From CAIZGX01 sp964385405 (GTDB lineage Bacteria; Bacteroidota; Bacteroidia; Flavobacteriales_D; Sanyastnellaceae), in assembly GCA_964385405.1 (NCBI GenBank), contig CAYLOT010000001.1:128155-192154 (forward strand): a stretch of 64,000 nucleotides of DNA, in the 5' to 3' direction. Made by a program: the position numbers and the translations under genes. Positions 50,186 to 59,647 of the stretch are shown here, one piece after another. Each line of letters begins with the position of its first letter. The stretch's first letter is position 1. A model generated the notes under the pieces. The model saw only the letters and a list, made by a program, of their open reading frames with translations. It was not told the DNA's origin and did not search any database.

Positions 50186-51201
50186 TTGACTTTTTCGACA
50201 ATAAATAATTCCATTTCGCCTTTTCCTTTCAGCATAACATTTCCTTTGGATTCATATTGAAATCCATTTTCAATAAGTGATTTCGTTGCGTGAGTAACAG
50301 TAACTTTCATGGGTGTCCCGTTGCTTTCGACACGAGCCGCAATGTTTACACTATCTCCTAGAATGTCGTAGATGAACCTCGATTTACCTACGATACCCGC
50401 AATGATTTCACCGCTATGCACGCCAATTCTGCAGGTCCATGCTTGCTTTGAAACGGAATTTCTTCTTTCGAGATAATCAATGAATTCGTGCGCAATGGTA
50501 ACCATTTCTTTTGCGTGATTGGTATTGTCTGAACCAATGCCCGTAGTGGCCATATATGCATCTCCAATAGTCTTTATACGCATGCCGTTGTTGCGTGCGC
50601 AGATTTCATCGAATTCACTGAAAATTTCAGACAATTCTTCAATTAAAAATTCAGGAGTGAGGGTAGAGGTAATTGAGGTAAAACCCACAAAATCGCAAAA
50701 TAGAATACTCACGTTTTGGTGAATCTCAGGGGTGTGCTTTCCCTTTACAATAAGATCTGAAATTACTTTATCTGGAAGAAGAATTCGCAACAAGGACTCG
50801 GATTTTCTTCGCTCGGCCTGAAGTGCAATGTGCGTTCCTATGCGGGCCATGACAATATCCGGATTGAAAGGCTTGATAATAAAATCGGCGCCGCCTACTT
50901 TAAATCCACGCGTTTCATCAGCGACTTCATTCAATGCCGTTAAGAAAATTACCGGTATTTTTTGAGTCAATGGATTGCTCTTCAATTTTTCACAGGTTGT
51001 GAAGCCATCCATTTCAGGCATAATAATGTCTAGAAGTATAAGATCGGGTTGTTGGTCTTGAAGGGCAATTTCAATGGCTTTTTCACCACTCTTGGCGATT
51101 TTTACACGATAGTGATCTTTCAACAACGCTGAGAGTACTTGAAGGTTTTCTACCGAATCGTCTACGGCTAAGATTAACGGCTTTTGTTCTACGTTTTCCA
51201 C
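50182..51201 (-). CDS. Response regulator with class III nucleotide cyclase domain
   Basis: Predicted adenylate cyclase controlled by phosphorylation. The 339 residues have a receiver domain (LAVDDSVENLQVL, phosphoacceptor Asp in LLLDIIMPEMDG, FLTALNE, FIIKPF) and, from about 160, a class III cyclase domain. There the two metal Asp are in LFCDFVGFTSIT and MRIKTIGDAYMA, with the substrate-binding Lys in IKTIGD and Asp in YDILGDSVNIAARV. The Lys/Asp pair points to ATP rather than GTP. It starts 15 nt after the hybrid histidine kinase gene, its probable partner. Confidence 0.9.
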   Translation of the reverse strand: MENVEQKPLILAVDDSVENLQVLSALLKDHYRVKIAKSGEKAIEIALQDQQPDLILLDIIMPEMDGFTTCEKLKSNPLTQKIPVIFLTALNEVADETRGFKVGGADFIIKPFNPDIVMARIGTHIALQAERRKSESLLRILLPDKVISDLIVKGKHTPEIHQNVSILFCDFVGFTSITSTLTPEFLIEELSEIFSEFDEICARNNGMRIKTIGDAYMATTGIGSDNTNHAKEMVTIAHEFIDYLERRNSVSKQAWTCRIGVHSGEIIAGIVGKSRFIYDILGDSVNIAARVESNGTPMKVTVTHATKSLIENGFQYESKGNVMLKGKGEMELFIVEKVN

Positions 51202-51216
51202 GGGAAATTCGATTGA

Positions 51217-53769
51217 TTATTTTTTTAAAATTTCTAAAGCTGTGTCGAATTCAAATTCGTTAAGCGCTTTTTGTATGTCGGTAAGTTTCAATTTCATTTC
51301 TTCATTCAAGCTGTATTTCGAAAGCAGCTCTTCACAAATTTCTCCAGCCTGCATGTCATTGTTCTCTATGGCTTTTTCAAGCAAGGAGATTTTTTCATTC
51401 AAAACTTCATCGGTAATCTGCTCGGTTGTTTCAATAATTTTTACATTGGATTGAATAAATTTTGCAATAATTGGAAGTTGCTTGTCGAGTTTGGTAAATA
51501 CGGCAATGGTCTTTTGAAGATGGGTACTCGTTAAGGTTGGATTCTCTTCTTGTGAAAGATTTTTTAACTCTCCTGAAATGGGATGAGCCAATTCATACAA
51601 TTCTGTAATGCCAATATTACCAGCAACTCCGGAAATGGTGTGCAAGAGGGCAGCTAGTTCAGATACGTTTTTCGACATTACCAGTTGTTGTGCTTTCGCG
51701 GTAGCGTCTGAATAATTGTCGACGAATGTTTTTAATAATTTGAAATACAAGTCTCGCTTTCCTGCAACACGTTTAAGTCCGTTCATAACATCTACACCTT
51801 CAATTCGGAAGGGTGCGTCCCCATCTGCCGTTGTGTTTTTCTCAGCAAATTCAGCTGCAGAATCCGCGGTGGCTTCTCCTTTAATATATTTAATGAGTGC
51901 GTTATAAAGAATGTGAGGGTCAATCGGTTTTGTTATGTGGTCGTTCATACCCGCTGATAAACTTTTTTCGCGTTCACCTTTCATGGCGTGAGCAGTCATA
52001 GCAAGTATTGGAAGTGAATTGAAATTTCCTTCCTCACGAATTTTTCTAGCCGCTGTAAGTCCATCCATTTCGGGCATTTGAATGTCCATGAGCACACAGT
52101 CGTATGAGTTTTCTTTCACCTTTTCCCAACCTTCGCGTCCATTTCTGGCGAAGTCGGGTTCAATGCCTACATCTCGCAATAATTCAATGGCAAGTTCGAG
52201 GTTTATGTCGTTGTCTTCTACGAGTAAAACTCGAGTGTTGGCTAATTGAGCGCGATAGTTTTCAATAACATTTCCTGCTGTGTTTTTATCTAAAACTCGC
52301 TTTTCTCCTAAATGAAGAATACTGTTTATAGTATCGTAAAGTATGGAGGGGTTAATAGGTTTAAGTAAGTATCCGTCGATGAGATTTTCCTTTGCTGCCT
52401 GACGAACAGTATCCACACCGAATGCGGTAACCATAAGCACAGACGGAATGTTTTTTCCTTCCTTTTTTCTCAGCTCAGCAACAAGCTGCAGTCCGTCCAT
52501 TCCTGGCATACGCCAGTCTACTACCATAAGCGATATAGGATGATGCAAATCTTTTTCTGCCTCAAATATTTCAATGGCGCTAGCGGCCGATTCAGCCACA
52601 AGAACTTCAAATCCGAAAGAGCTAAGCATTTCTTCAAGAACAATTCGTGCGCTGTCTGAATCGTCTACAAGCAATGCTTTCATTCCGTGAATGGAATCTA
52701 CTTTCGAAATGGCATTGGTTTCTTCATTTGCAAGTGAGAAGAATGCATTGAAAGAAAATTCAGATCCAACACCCGCTTCACTTGTCACTTGTAGCTCACC
52801 GTCCATCATTTCAACAATCTTCTTACAAATGGCTAATCCGAGACCCGTTCCACCGAATTTTCTGGTAGTGGATAAATCGGCTTGCTGAAAAGGACGGAAT
52901 AGTTTGTTCACCTGTTCTTGAGTCATTCCAATTCCACTGTCTTTAACAGCAAATCGAATAATGATTCCATATGGAAGTTTAGTAACAACTTTCGCGAATA
53001 AATGCACTTCTCCTTCTTCGGTGAATTTAGCAGCGTTGTCGGTTAGATTTAATAAAACCTGGCGAAGACGCACAGAGTCTCCGAGAATCACCGGAGGAAT
53101 GTTTGAATCGAGGTGAGTGACCAATTCTACATTGTTTTTCTTTTGAAGCTTCACGTTCACAGCATCGGCCACATCGCTGACTAATTCTTCCAGATATAAA
53201 TGTGTGCTTTCAAGCGTGAGTTTTCCGGCTTCAATTTTTGAAAAGTCGAGAATGTCATCTATGATTCGAAGAAGATTTTTTGCTGAAACTTCTACTTTGT
53301 ATACGTAGTCTGCTTGCTTTTCATTTAGTTCCGTTTTCTTAAGTAAATAGTTCATTCCAATGATAGCGTTCATTGGTGTTCGAATCTCGTGCGACATGTT
53401 CGCGAGGAACTCACTTTTAGAAGCATTTGCTGCATCTGCAATCTCTCGAAGAGAAACCATTTGGTCGTAGCGTGTTCTAAGTTCTTTGTTCTTTATACGA
53501 ACACGGTCGAATTGTTTGCCAAGAAATGCACCTGAACCCCCAAGCATTATTGGCGCTAAATCAATTATCCATAACAAAGGAGTTTGAACTTGGCAATTGA
53601 TGATGGCCTGTATTGAAAATCCCATTGCTCTATGCCCACATTCTATGACAGTACCGAAAATGGGGAAAAGCAGCCCTATCATTACTCCATACGTTCCGAA
53701 TAATTGGACTTCAGTTTTTGCAATTTTTCTTAGAATGCTTTTTTCAACAAGGGTCTTTTTTAAATCCAT
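51217..53769 (-). CDS. Hybrid sensor histidine kinase with two receivers and HPt
   Basis: Membrane phosphorelay kinase of 850 residues. Two hydrophobic helices (about 21-43 and 62-84) are followed by a coiled linker and a HisKA domain with phosphoacceptor His 127 in MSHEIRTPMN. HATPase_c has LLNLTDNAAKFTEEG, DSGIGMTQEQV and GGTGLGLAICKK. Receiver 1 has VVDWRMPGMDG, receiver 2 CVLMDIQMPEMDG, and an HPt domain carries His in LLHTISGVAGNIG. No large sensor domain is visible. The ATG directly follows a 30-nt perfect hairpin that fills the gap after clpB. Confidence 0.92.
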   Translation of the reverse strand: MDLKKTLVEKSILRKIAKTEVQLFGTYGVMIGLLFPIFGTVIECGHRAMGFSIQAIINCQVQTPLLWIIDLAPIMLGGSGAFLGKQFDRVRIKNKELRTRYDQMVSLREIADAANASKSEFLANMSHEIRTPMNAIIGMNYLLKKTELNEKQADYVYKVEVSAKNLLRIIDDILDFSKIEAGKLTLESTHLYLEELVSDVADAVNVKLQKKNNVELVTHLDSNIPPVILGDSVRLRQVLLNLTDNAAKFTEEGEVHLFAKVVTKLPYGIIIRFAVKDSGIGMTQEQVNKLFRPFQQADLSTTRKFGGTGLGLAICKKIVEMMDGELQVTSEAGVGSEFSFNAFFSLANEETNAISKVDSIHGMKALLVDDSDSARIVLEEMLSSFGFEVLVAESAASAIEIFEAEKDLHHPISLMVVDWRMPGMDGLQLVAELRKKEGKNIPSVLMVTAFGVDTVRQAAKENLIDGYLLKPINPSILYDTINSILHLGEKRVLDKNTAGNVIENYRAQLANTRVLLVEDNDINLELAIELLRDVGIEPDFARNGREGWEKVKENSYDCVLMDIQMPEMDGLTAARKIREEGNFNSLPILAMTAHAMKGEREKSLSAGMNDHITKPIDPHILYNALIKYIKGEATADSAAEFAEKNTTADGDAPFRIEGVDVMNGLKRVAGKRDLYFKLLKTFVDNYSDATAKAQQLVMSKNVSELAALLHTISGVAGNIGITELYELAHPISGELKNLSQEENPTLTSTHLQKTIAVFTKLDKQLPIIAKFIQSNVKIIETTEQITDEVLNEKISLLEKAIENNDMQAGEICEELLSKYSLNEEMKLKLTDIQKALNEFEFDTALEILKK

Positions 53770-53799
53770 GGTGCACGAATTTAATGAAATTCGTGCACC
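53770..53799 (-). terminator. Perfect hairpin between clpB and the histidine kinase gene
   Basis: Arms 53770-53782 and 53787-53799 are a 13-bp perfect inverted repeat around AATG. There is no T-tract; the base after the stem is the A of the kinase ATG. It may be a terminator of clpB or a structure that controls translation of the kinase. Confidence 0.6.
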
Positions 53800-53805
53800 T
53801 ATGGG

Positions 53806-56427
53806 TTATGCTTCGGCTATTTTCTCGCCTGCAATCTCTTTGCGAAAAACAAGTTCTCCCTCGAACATGTCTAACACCACGGGAGCAGATTTGTCTATGC
53901 TTCCCGCGAGCAAGTGTTTCGATAAAATATTCAAGACATCTTTTTGTAAAACTCGCTTTACAGGTCGCGCCCCGAATTGAGGGTCGTAGCCTTTTTCACT
54001 CAGCCAATCCAATGCATCCGGAGCAACCTTTAATATAATATCATTTTTTCTCAGGCGCTGAGCCAAGATGTGCAATTGAATGGTCACAATTTCTCGCACT
54101 TCTTTCTTCAGCAAAGGCGGAAACATGATTACTTCATCGATTCGGTTTAAGAATTCAGGTCGAAGTGATTTTTTCACCACTTCGATGACTGCATCTTTTG
54201 TCTTTTCAAACAGTGAATGCAAATTCGTTTTTTCATTTACTTCGTTGTAGTTATCATGAATGATATGCGAGCCAATGTTACTTGTCATAATCACAATCGT
54301 ATTCTTGAAGTTAGCCACACGTCCTTTGTTATCTGTAAGTCTTCCGTCGTCCAAAACTTGAAGCAAAATGTTGAATACATCTGGATGCGCTTTTTCAATT
54401 TCATCGAGAAGTACCACGGAGTATGGTTTTCTTCGAACCGCTTCGGTTAACTGTCCTCCTTCATCGTATCCAACATATCCCGGAGGCGCTCCGACTAAGC
54501 GAGATACACTGTGCTTCTCTTGAAATTCGCTCATGTCTATGCGGGTCATGGCGTTCTCATCGTTGAATAAATATTCACTCAATGCTTTGGCCAATTCAGT
54601 TTTACCCACTCCTGTGGTTCCTAGGAAAATGAACGAACCAATCGGACGCTTTTCGTCGCTAAGTCCAGAGCGGTTTCTTCGCACGGCATCGCTCACTGCG
54701 GCAATCGCTTCTTCCTGACCAACGACACGCTTGTGTAGTTCGTCTTCCATACGCAACAATTTTTCGCGCTCACTTTCCATCATGCGCGAAACAGGAATAC
54801 CTGTCCAAGCCGCAACCACATCGGCTATTTCCTCTGGGTCAACTTCTTCCTTCACCATCTTGGTATTGGATTGAAGTTTTTGAAGTTCATCACGATCAAC
54901 TTCAATGGCCTGTTCTTTTTCGCGAATTTTTCCGTATCGAAGTTCAGCTACCAGTCCGAAGTTTCCTTCTCTTTCTGCTTGCTCGGCTTGAATCTTAAAA
55001 TTCTCAATGTCGCGTTTGGCTTGCTGAATGCGCTCTACCACATCTTTCTCTGCTTTCCATTGGCCATACAGTCCGTTGCGTTCTTCTTGAAGATTGGCAA
55101 TCTCTTCACCAATTTCATTCAAACGTGCAGTGTTGTTCTCTCTCTTGATGGCTTCACGTTCAATTTCCAATTGCAGAATTTTGCGCTCAATTTCGTCGAG
55201 TTCAGCGGGCTTGGAATTTATTTCCATGCGCAAACGCGAAGCCGCTTCATCTATTAAGTCAATGGCTTTGTCGGGAAGGAATCTGTCGTTAATGTATCGA
55301 ACAGAAAAGTCTACGGCAGCAATAATCGCATCGTCTTTAATCTGAACCTTATGATGCGATTCGTATTTTTCTTTCAATCCGCGAAGTATTGAAATCGCAT
55401 CTTCTCTGTTAGGTTCGTCTACCAACACCTGTTGGAATCTGCGCTCAAGCGCTTTGTCTTTTTCAATGTATTTCTGATATTCATTGAGGGTAGTTGCACC
55501 TATGGCGCGCAGCTCTCCGCGAGCCAATGCGGGCTTCAAAATATTAGCTGCATCCATGGCGCCTTCGCCACCTCCAGCACCTACAAGTGTGTGAATTTCA
55601 TCAATGAAAAGAATCAATTGGCCTGCGCTTTCTTGCACTTCTTTCACAACCGATTTCAAACGCTCTTCAAACTCGCCTTTGTATTTCGCACCCGCTACAA
55701 GGGCGCCCATGTCTAGGCTGTAGATGGTTTTGTCTACAAGATTTTCAGGAACGTCTTTGTTTATGATTCGGTGTGCAATACCTTCGGCAATAGCTGTTTT
55801 ACCTACGCCGGGTTCACCAATTAAAATCGGATTGTTTTTCGTTCTGCGCGAAAGGATTTGAAGCACGCGGCGAATCTCTTCATCACGACCAATCACAGGA
55901 TCGAGCTTTCCGTCTTGAGCTAGTTTATTCAGATTTTTTGCATATTTCTCCAACGATTGAAATGTTTGTTCCTGTGTGGAGGAAGTTGCGCGTTGTCCTT
56001 TGCGCATGTCGGCAATAATTTGCTTTAAATCTTTACTGTTCACTCCACGGTCTTTCAAGAGTTGCGCGGCCGCATCTTTTGAATCCATCATTCCCAAGAG
56101 TAAATGCTCCACAGTAACGAAGTCGTCTTTCATGTTGCGTGCTTCGGAACTCGCGCGTTGGAGAATGTCGGTTGCATTTCGACTGAGATTAACGTCGCCT
56201 CCAGAAACTTTCGGAAATTTTTGTAATTCAAGTTGAACGGAGTTGCCAATGGCATCAACAGTAGCGTTGAATTTTTTCAATATAAATGGAAGTATACGAT
56301 CGTCTTCTTCGAGTATTCCTTTCAAAAGATGCAATCCTTCTATGCTACCGTGCCCCATGCTCATTGCAATTTGCTGTGCTCGTTGAACACTTTGCTGAGC
56401 TTTCAGTGTGAATTGTTCGAAGTTCAT
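53806..56427 (-). CDS. clpB: Disaggregase ClpB
   Basis: Hexameric AAA+ chaperone that works with DnaK on protein aggregates. The 873 residues have the N-domain (MNFEQFTLKAQQSVQRAQQI), the first AAA domain with GEPGVGKTAIAEG and LFIDEIHTLVGAGG, the middle coiled coil (about 410-530), the second AAA domain with GTTGVGKTELAKA and SVVLLDEIEKAHPDV, and the C-terminal small domain. Length fits ClpB. No CIRCE or other known heat-shock operator was found upstream; three short palindromes lie there instead. Confidence 0.97.
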   Translation of the reverse strand: MNFEQFTLKAQQSVQRAQQIAMSMGHGSIEGLHLLKGILEEDDRILPFILKKFNATVDAIGNSVQLELQKFPKVSGGDVNLSRNATDILQRASSEARNMKDDFVTVEHLLLGMMDSKDAAAQLLKDRGVNSKDLKQIIADMRKGQRATSSTQEQTFQSLEKYAKNLNKLAQDGKLDPVIGRDEEIRRVLQILSRRTKNNPILIGEPGVGKTAIAEGIAHRIINKDVPENLVDKTIYSLDMGALVAGAKYKGEFEERLKSVVKEVQESAGQLILFIDEIHTLVGAGGGEGAMDAANILKPALARGELRAIGATTLNEYQKYIEKDKALERRFQQVLVDEPNREDAISILRGLKEKYESHHKVQIKDDAIIAAVDFSVRYINDRFLPDKAIDLIDEAASRLRMEINSKPAELDEIERKILQLEIEREAIKRENNTARLNEIGEEIANLQEERNGLYGQWKAEKDVVERIQQAKRDIENFKIQAEQAEREGNFGLVAELRYGKIREKEQAIEVDRDELQKLQSNTKMVKEEVDPEEIADVVAAWTGIPVSRMMESEREKLLRMEDELHKRVVGQEEAIAAVSDAVRRNRSGLSDEKRPIGSFIFLGTTGVGKTELAKALSEYLFNDENAMTRIDMSEFQEKHSVSRLVGAPPGYVGYDEGGQLTEAVRRKPYSVVLLDEIEKAHPDVFNILLQVLDDGRLTDNKGRVANFKNTIVIMTSNIGSHIIHDNYNEVNEKTNLHSLFEKTKDAVIEVVKKSLRPEFLNRIDEVIMFPPLLKKEVREIVTIQLHILAQRLRKNDIILKVAPDALDWLSEKGYDPQFGARPVKRVLQKDVLNILSKHLLAGSIDKSAPVVLDMFEGELVFRKEIAGEKIAEA

Positions 56428-56466
56428 GTTTTCTAAATTGAATTATTTTTCAGGGGCCTTCAATAG

Positions 56467-56534
56467 CCTCGCCGAGGAGCGAATTCGGAAATTATTTCCG
56501 AATTGGAGCTGATGCTCATGCCGAATCGGCATGA
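56467..56534. promoter_or_regulatory. Cluster of three palindromes between crcB and clpB
   Basis: Three inverted repeats with a single-base centre lie in 68 nt: 56467-56477 (CCTCG-C-CGAGG), 56482-56504 (11-bp arms) and 56516-56534 (9-bp arms). The last two could form RNA hairpins with 3-nt loops. No T-tract follows any of them on the minus strand, so they are not standard terminators. They lie upstream of clpB. Confidence 0.6.
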
Positions 56535-56540
56535 TAAAAT

Positions 56541-56906
56541 TCATTTAATGGAAGAAATGGCTGCTATCATTCCAATACAAGCAATATTCGTCACCAAAAT
56601 ATTGGTGACCGCCCACCCAAATTGTTGTTCTTGGAAGAATTGAACCGTCTCCCAACTGAATGTGCTAAATGTGCTCAAGCCTCCACAGAGTCCGGTTGTT
56701 AGGAAGAAGATCGTACGAGGAGAAAGGTTAGATTTATTGGCTAACGCGAAGGTGATTGCAATAATAATTGCTGCTGAGACATTCGCGAGCAGTGTTCCGA
56801 GAGGGAGCGAAAAATTTCCTTGTTTGAATGGAAGTCCCATGAGGTAGCGAAGCACAGATCCAATTCCTCCGCCTACGAAAATGAGTGCAATCGCAATTCC
56901 ATTCAT
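56541..56906 (-). CDS. crcB: Fluoride channel CrcB/Fluc
   Basis: Dual-topology fluoride exporter, four helices. The 121 residues show GGGIGSVLRYLMG, PLGTLLANVSAA (family GT-x2-xN) and TTGLCGGLSTFSTFSWETVQ, which supplies the phenylalanine box and the sodium site. It overlaps the PAP2 gene by 4 nt (ATGA), so it is the last gene of the acyl-CoA ligase-PAP2-crcB unit. I see no fluoride riboswitch near it, as expected for an internal operon gene. Confidence 0.92.
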   Translation of the reverse strand: MNGIAIALIFVGGGIGSVLRYLMGLPFKQGNFSLPLGTLLANVSAAIIIAITFALANKSNLSPRTIFFLTTGLCGGLSTFSTFSWETVQFFQEQQFGWAVTNILVTNIACIGMIAAISSIK

Positions 56907-57463
56907 CGTTTAATGAAGGAAAAAAGTTTGTAGAAAATGTATCCGAACATTCCACCCATGAACCAACCCATGAGAATGTCGGTAGGGAAGTGAACGCCAA
57001 GGTAGATCCTCGAAATAGAGGTGAGTAGGGTTGCTAAGATCAAGATTGTTTTCAGGCGAAAGTGTCTTGGAAGCGCGAGTAAAACAAAGCAAGTTAAAGC
57101 AGCGAAATTGCTGGCGTGAGAAGAGTAAAATCCGAATTCGCCACCTCGATAATCGTTTCCATTTTGATCTTTCACATAGTGCAATTGGTCTTGCAATGTA
57201 AGAGTGTGTGAGGGTCTGTGTCTTTGAACTGAAGGTTTGAAAATTCTACTTGAAACAATATCGCTAAGTCCGACCGAAAGAGATACGCATAGCACGGCAT
57301 AGATGCCGAATTTCTTTCCATGTGTAGAGAAAAAATGCCAAATGATGTACCCGAAAAGTGGAAGCCAAAGTAGTATTCCACTCAAAACCATCATGGCGCT
57401 GTCTATTCCAAAAACATGTAAACCGTTTATGGCTTTAAGAATGGAAATGTCTAGCGCCAACAT
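56903..57463 (-). CDS. PAP2-family membrane phosphatase
   Basis: Integral membrane lipid phosphatase of 186 residues, possibly acting on undecaprenyl pyrophosphate or phosphatidic acid. The three catalytic segments are visible: KPSVQRHRP (KxxxxxxRP), YSSHASNF (SSHAS in place of PSGH) and SRIYLGVHFPTDI (SRxxxxxHxxxD). About five or six helices. It lies 6 nt after the acyl-CoA ligase gene and overlaps crcB. Confidence 0.9.
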   Translation of the reverse strand: MLALDISILKAINGLHVFGIDSAMMVLSGILLWLPLFGYIIWHFFSTHGKKFGIYAVLCVSLSVGLSDIVSSRIFKPSVQRHRPSHTLTLQDQLHYVKDQNGNDYRGGEFGFYSSHASNFAALTCFVLLALPRHFRLKTILILATLLTSISRIYLGVHFPTDILMGWFMGGMFGYIFYKLFSFIKR

Positions 57464-57469
57464 GAGAGA

Positions 57470-59224
57470 TTATGCGTAAAGTTTATCGATTTGCTGCCCG
57501 TAATTTTCAAGAATCTTCTTGCGTTTCAGTTTTAAAGTTGGTGTAATTTCTCCGTTTTCAACGGTGAAAGGTTTCGGACTCATGTGGAAGGCTTTTACTT
57601 GTTCCCAGTTGCCGAAACCTTTGTTCATTTCAGCAATGAAAGAACGAACGGATTGAAACACTTTTTCATGCTTCACGATTTCTTCGTTCGATAATGCTTT
57701 CAATTCCGGGAATTGAATGCGCGCGAATGCGCAATCGACAACAATGAGGGCACCAGGGAATTTCTGTCCATCGCCAACGACCATACATTGCTCAATAAAC
57801 GGAGATTCTTTCAGTGCGTTTTCTAAAACCTGCGGAGCAACATATTTTCCGCCACTTGTTTTGAAAAGCTCTTTTTTTCTATCTGTTATTTTAAGAAATC
57901 CGTCTTGAATTATTCCGATGTCTCCTGTGCTAAACCATCCGTCGTTCAACACTTCTGCGGTAGTTTCAGGATTTTTGTAATAGCCCATCATTACCTGTGG
58001 CCCTTTTACTAAGATTTCACCATCTGCAGCAAATTTGATTTCTGTTTTAGGAATTATGGTTCCTACCGTACCAGGACGATACATGTTAGGTGTGCGCAAC
58101 GTGTTCACAGATATTACCGGAGAAGTTTCTGTAAGCCCGTATCCTTCTTTTACAGGAATTCCTGCCGCAGTGAAGAAACGTGCGAGGCGTGGTTGAAGGG
58201 CAGCAGATCCGCAGGCAACAGCTCCAATTTCTGTGAGTCCCAAAGCTGCTTTCACTTTACTAAACACAAGCTTTTGGGCAATCTTCAATTTGAATTCATA
58301 CCAAGAACCATTAGCGCGTTCAGGTTCCCATTGAACCGCCAATTTTACCGCCCATTGGAAAAGCGATTTTTTTATTCCAGAGTTCGATTCTCCTTTCGCA
58401 ATAATTCCGTCAAAGAATTTTTCAAGAAGGCGAGGAACCGCTGTGAAAATATGCGGTTTGAAAGCAATCAAATCGTCTTTGATATTATCCATTCCGGTTA
58501 ACGTTACGCTTACACTGTTGTCTATGTACAAGTAGTGTAACATGCGCTCGTAGATATGACAAACGGGAAGGAAACTCACGCATCTTGCCTTTCCTTTTTC
58601 GAGGTAGGGAAGGCGGTCAACGCAGTTCTCTACGTTAGAAGCAATATTCATGTGAGAGAGCATTACACCTTTTGGAAGTCCTGTGGTTCCTGAGGTGTAG
58701 ATGATGGTGGCTAGATCCTCTGTTTTGATTTTATCTTTTCTAGATTGAACAATTTGTGCTGAATCCTCATTCAGCGAAAGCAATTCTTTCCAATGCCTTG
58801 CACCTTCAATTTTTTCAAAAGTGAAAACTTCTTTGAGTGAAGGAACCTGCTCACGAATGTTCTTAATTTTCGTAAGCAGTTCGATGCTCGAAACAAAGCA
58901 GATGACTGATTCGCTATGATTTAAGATATACTGAATGTCATGCTCGGTCATGGTCGGATATATCGGAACATCGATTGCTCCGATTTGCAATGCCGCATGA
59001 TCGCAAATGTTCCATTCGGTTCTACTCGCATCGGTAATCAGAGCAACTTTTTGCCCGGGCTGAATGCCGTATTCAACAAGGCCATTGCTCAGTTGATTGA
59101 CATAGTCTATAAACTTTCGAGTAGAGTAGGTTTCCCATTCTCCGTTGCATTTGCTTCGGAACATAACATCAAGAGGAAGGTTTTCCAATTGATCGTAGGC
59201 AAAATCGAATAATCTTTTATACAT
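57470..59224 (-). CDS. Long-chain fatty acid-CoA ligase
   Basis: Activates fatty acids with ATP and CoA. The 584 residues have the AMP-binding motif IIYTSGTTGLPKGVMLSHMN, VSFLPVCHIYERM, GYGLTETSPVISVN, GWFSTGDIGIIQDGFLKITD and DRKKELFKTSGGKYVAP, with the catalytic Lys region near the C-terminus. It is a FadD/AMP-binding protein of the type with LPVCH-x-YER. The box TATATTCGT ends 3 nt before the ATG, predicting a leaderless transcript for the three-gene unit. Confidence 0.92.
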   Translation of the reverse strand: MYKRLFDFAYDQLENLPLDVMFRSKCNGEWETYSTRKFIDYVNQLSNGLVEYGIQPGQKVALITDASRTEWNICDHAALQIGAIDVPIYPTMTEHDIQYILNHSESVICFVSSIELLTKIKNIREQVPSLKEVFTFEKIEGARHWKELLSLNEDSAQIVQSRKDKIKTEDLATIIYTSGTTGLPKGVMLSHMNIASNVENCVDRLPYLEKGKARCVSFLPVCHIYERMLHYLYIDNSVSVTLTGMDNIKDDLIAFKPHIFTAVPRLLEKFFDGIIAKGESNSGIKKSLFQWAVKLAVQWEPERANGSWYEFKLKIAQKLVFSKVKAALGLTEIGAVACGSAALQPRLARFFTAAGIPVKEGYGLTETSPVISVNTLRTPNMYRPGTVGTIIPKTEIKFAADGEILVKGPQVMMGYYKNPETTAEVLNDGWFSTGDIGIIQDGFLKITDRKKELFKTSGGKYVAPQVLENALKESPFIEQCMVVGDGQKFPGALIVVDCAFARIQFPELKALSNEEIVKHEKVFQSVRSFIAEMNKGFGNWEQVKAFHMSPKPFTVENGEITPTLKLKRKKILENYGQQIDKLYA

Positions 59225-59227
59225 GAA

Positions 59228-59236
59228 ACGAATATA
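59228..59236 (-). promoter_or_regulatory. -7 promoter element of the acyl-CoA ligase unit
   Basis: Minus-strand TATATTCGT, TAnnTTTGT with one mismatch, 3 nt before the ATG and directly downstream of the SRPBCC gene stop. Confidence 0.6.
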
Positions 59237-59647
59237 CTAAAGGAACTCTTTAGCAAGACGCTCTGACATAAAATCAAATAATTGTTGAAAAGGACCTTTT
59301 ACCATCATTTCCATAAATGGATTAATGGTGGCGTCACAATCTTGATAGGCAGTGGTGGTTGCTCCGTTGCTTTTAAGCTTAGCTTTCAAAATGAAAGGAA
59401 ATGGGCTTTTGTCAGTAGTTTCAAATATTGTTTCGGCATCTTCAGAATTTAATACAGCTGAAGTGCGCTTCAATTCGATGGTGTAAACATTTTGTATTTT
59501 AAAAGAACACGAGTCTTCTGTGCTACTCCAATTTGAAATTTTATCTAACGGCAACAGTCGTTGAATATTTGCCATGTTTTGTAAATAGGCATGCACTTCC
59601 GGTAGAGGCGCATTTACTTCAACTGTTTTACTAATGAATTTAGCCAT
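59237..59647 (-). CDS. SRPBCC-fold protein
   Basis: Small START/Bet v 1-like protein of 136 residues, ligand unknown. It starts MAKFISKTVEVNAPLPEVHA, the usual opening (VNAPxxxVxxYL), and ends with a long helix NPFMEMMVKGPFQQLFDFMS. It overlaps pyrE by 8 nt; the longer frame back to 59674 lies wholly in pyrE. Probably in the pyrE transcript. Confidence 0.78.
   Translation of the reverse strand: MAKFISKTVEVNAPLPEVHAYLQNMANIQRLLPLDKISNWSSTEDSCSFKIQNVYTIELKRTSAVLNSEDAETIFETTDKSPFPFILKAKLKSNGATTTAYQDCDATINPFMEMMVKGPFQQLFDFMSERLAKEFL

Noticed and set aside
56907..57000. Fluoride riboswitch upstream of crcB
   Set aside because: crcB overlaps the PAP2 gene by 4 nt, leaving no leader, and I see no matching structure upstream of the unit.
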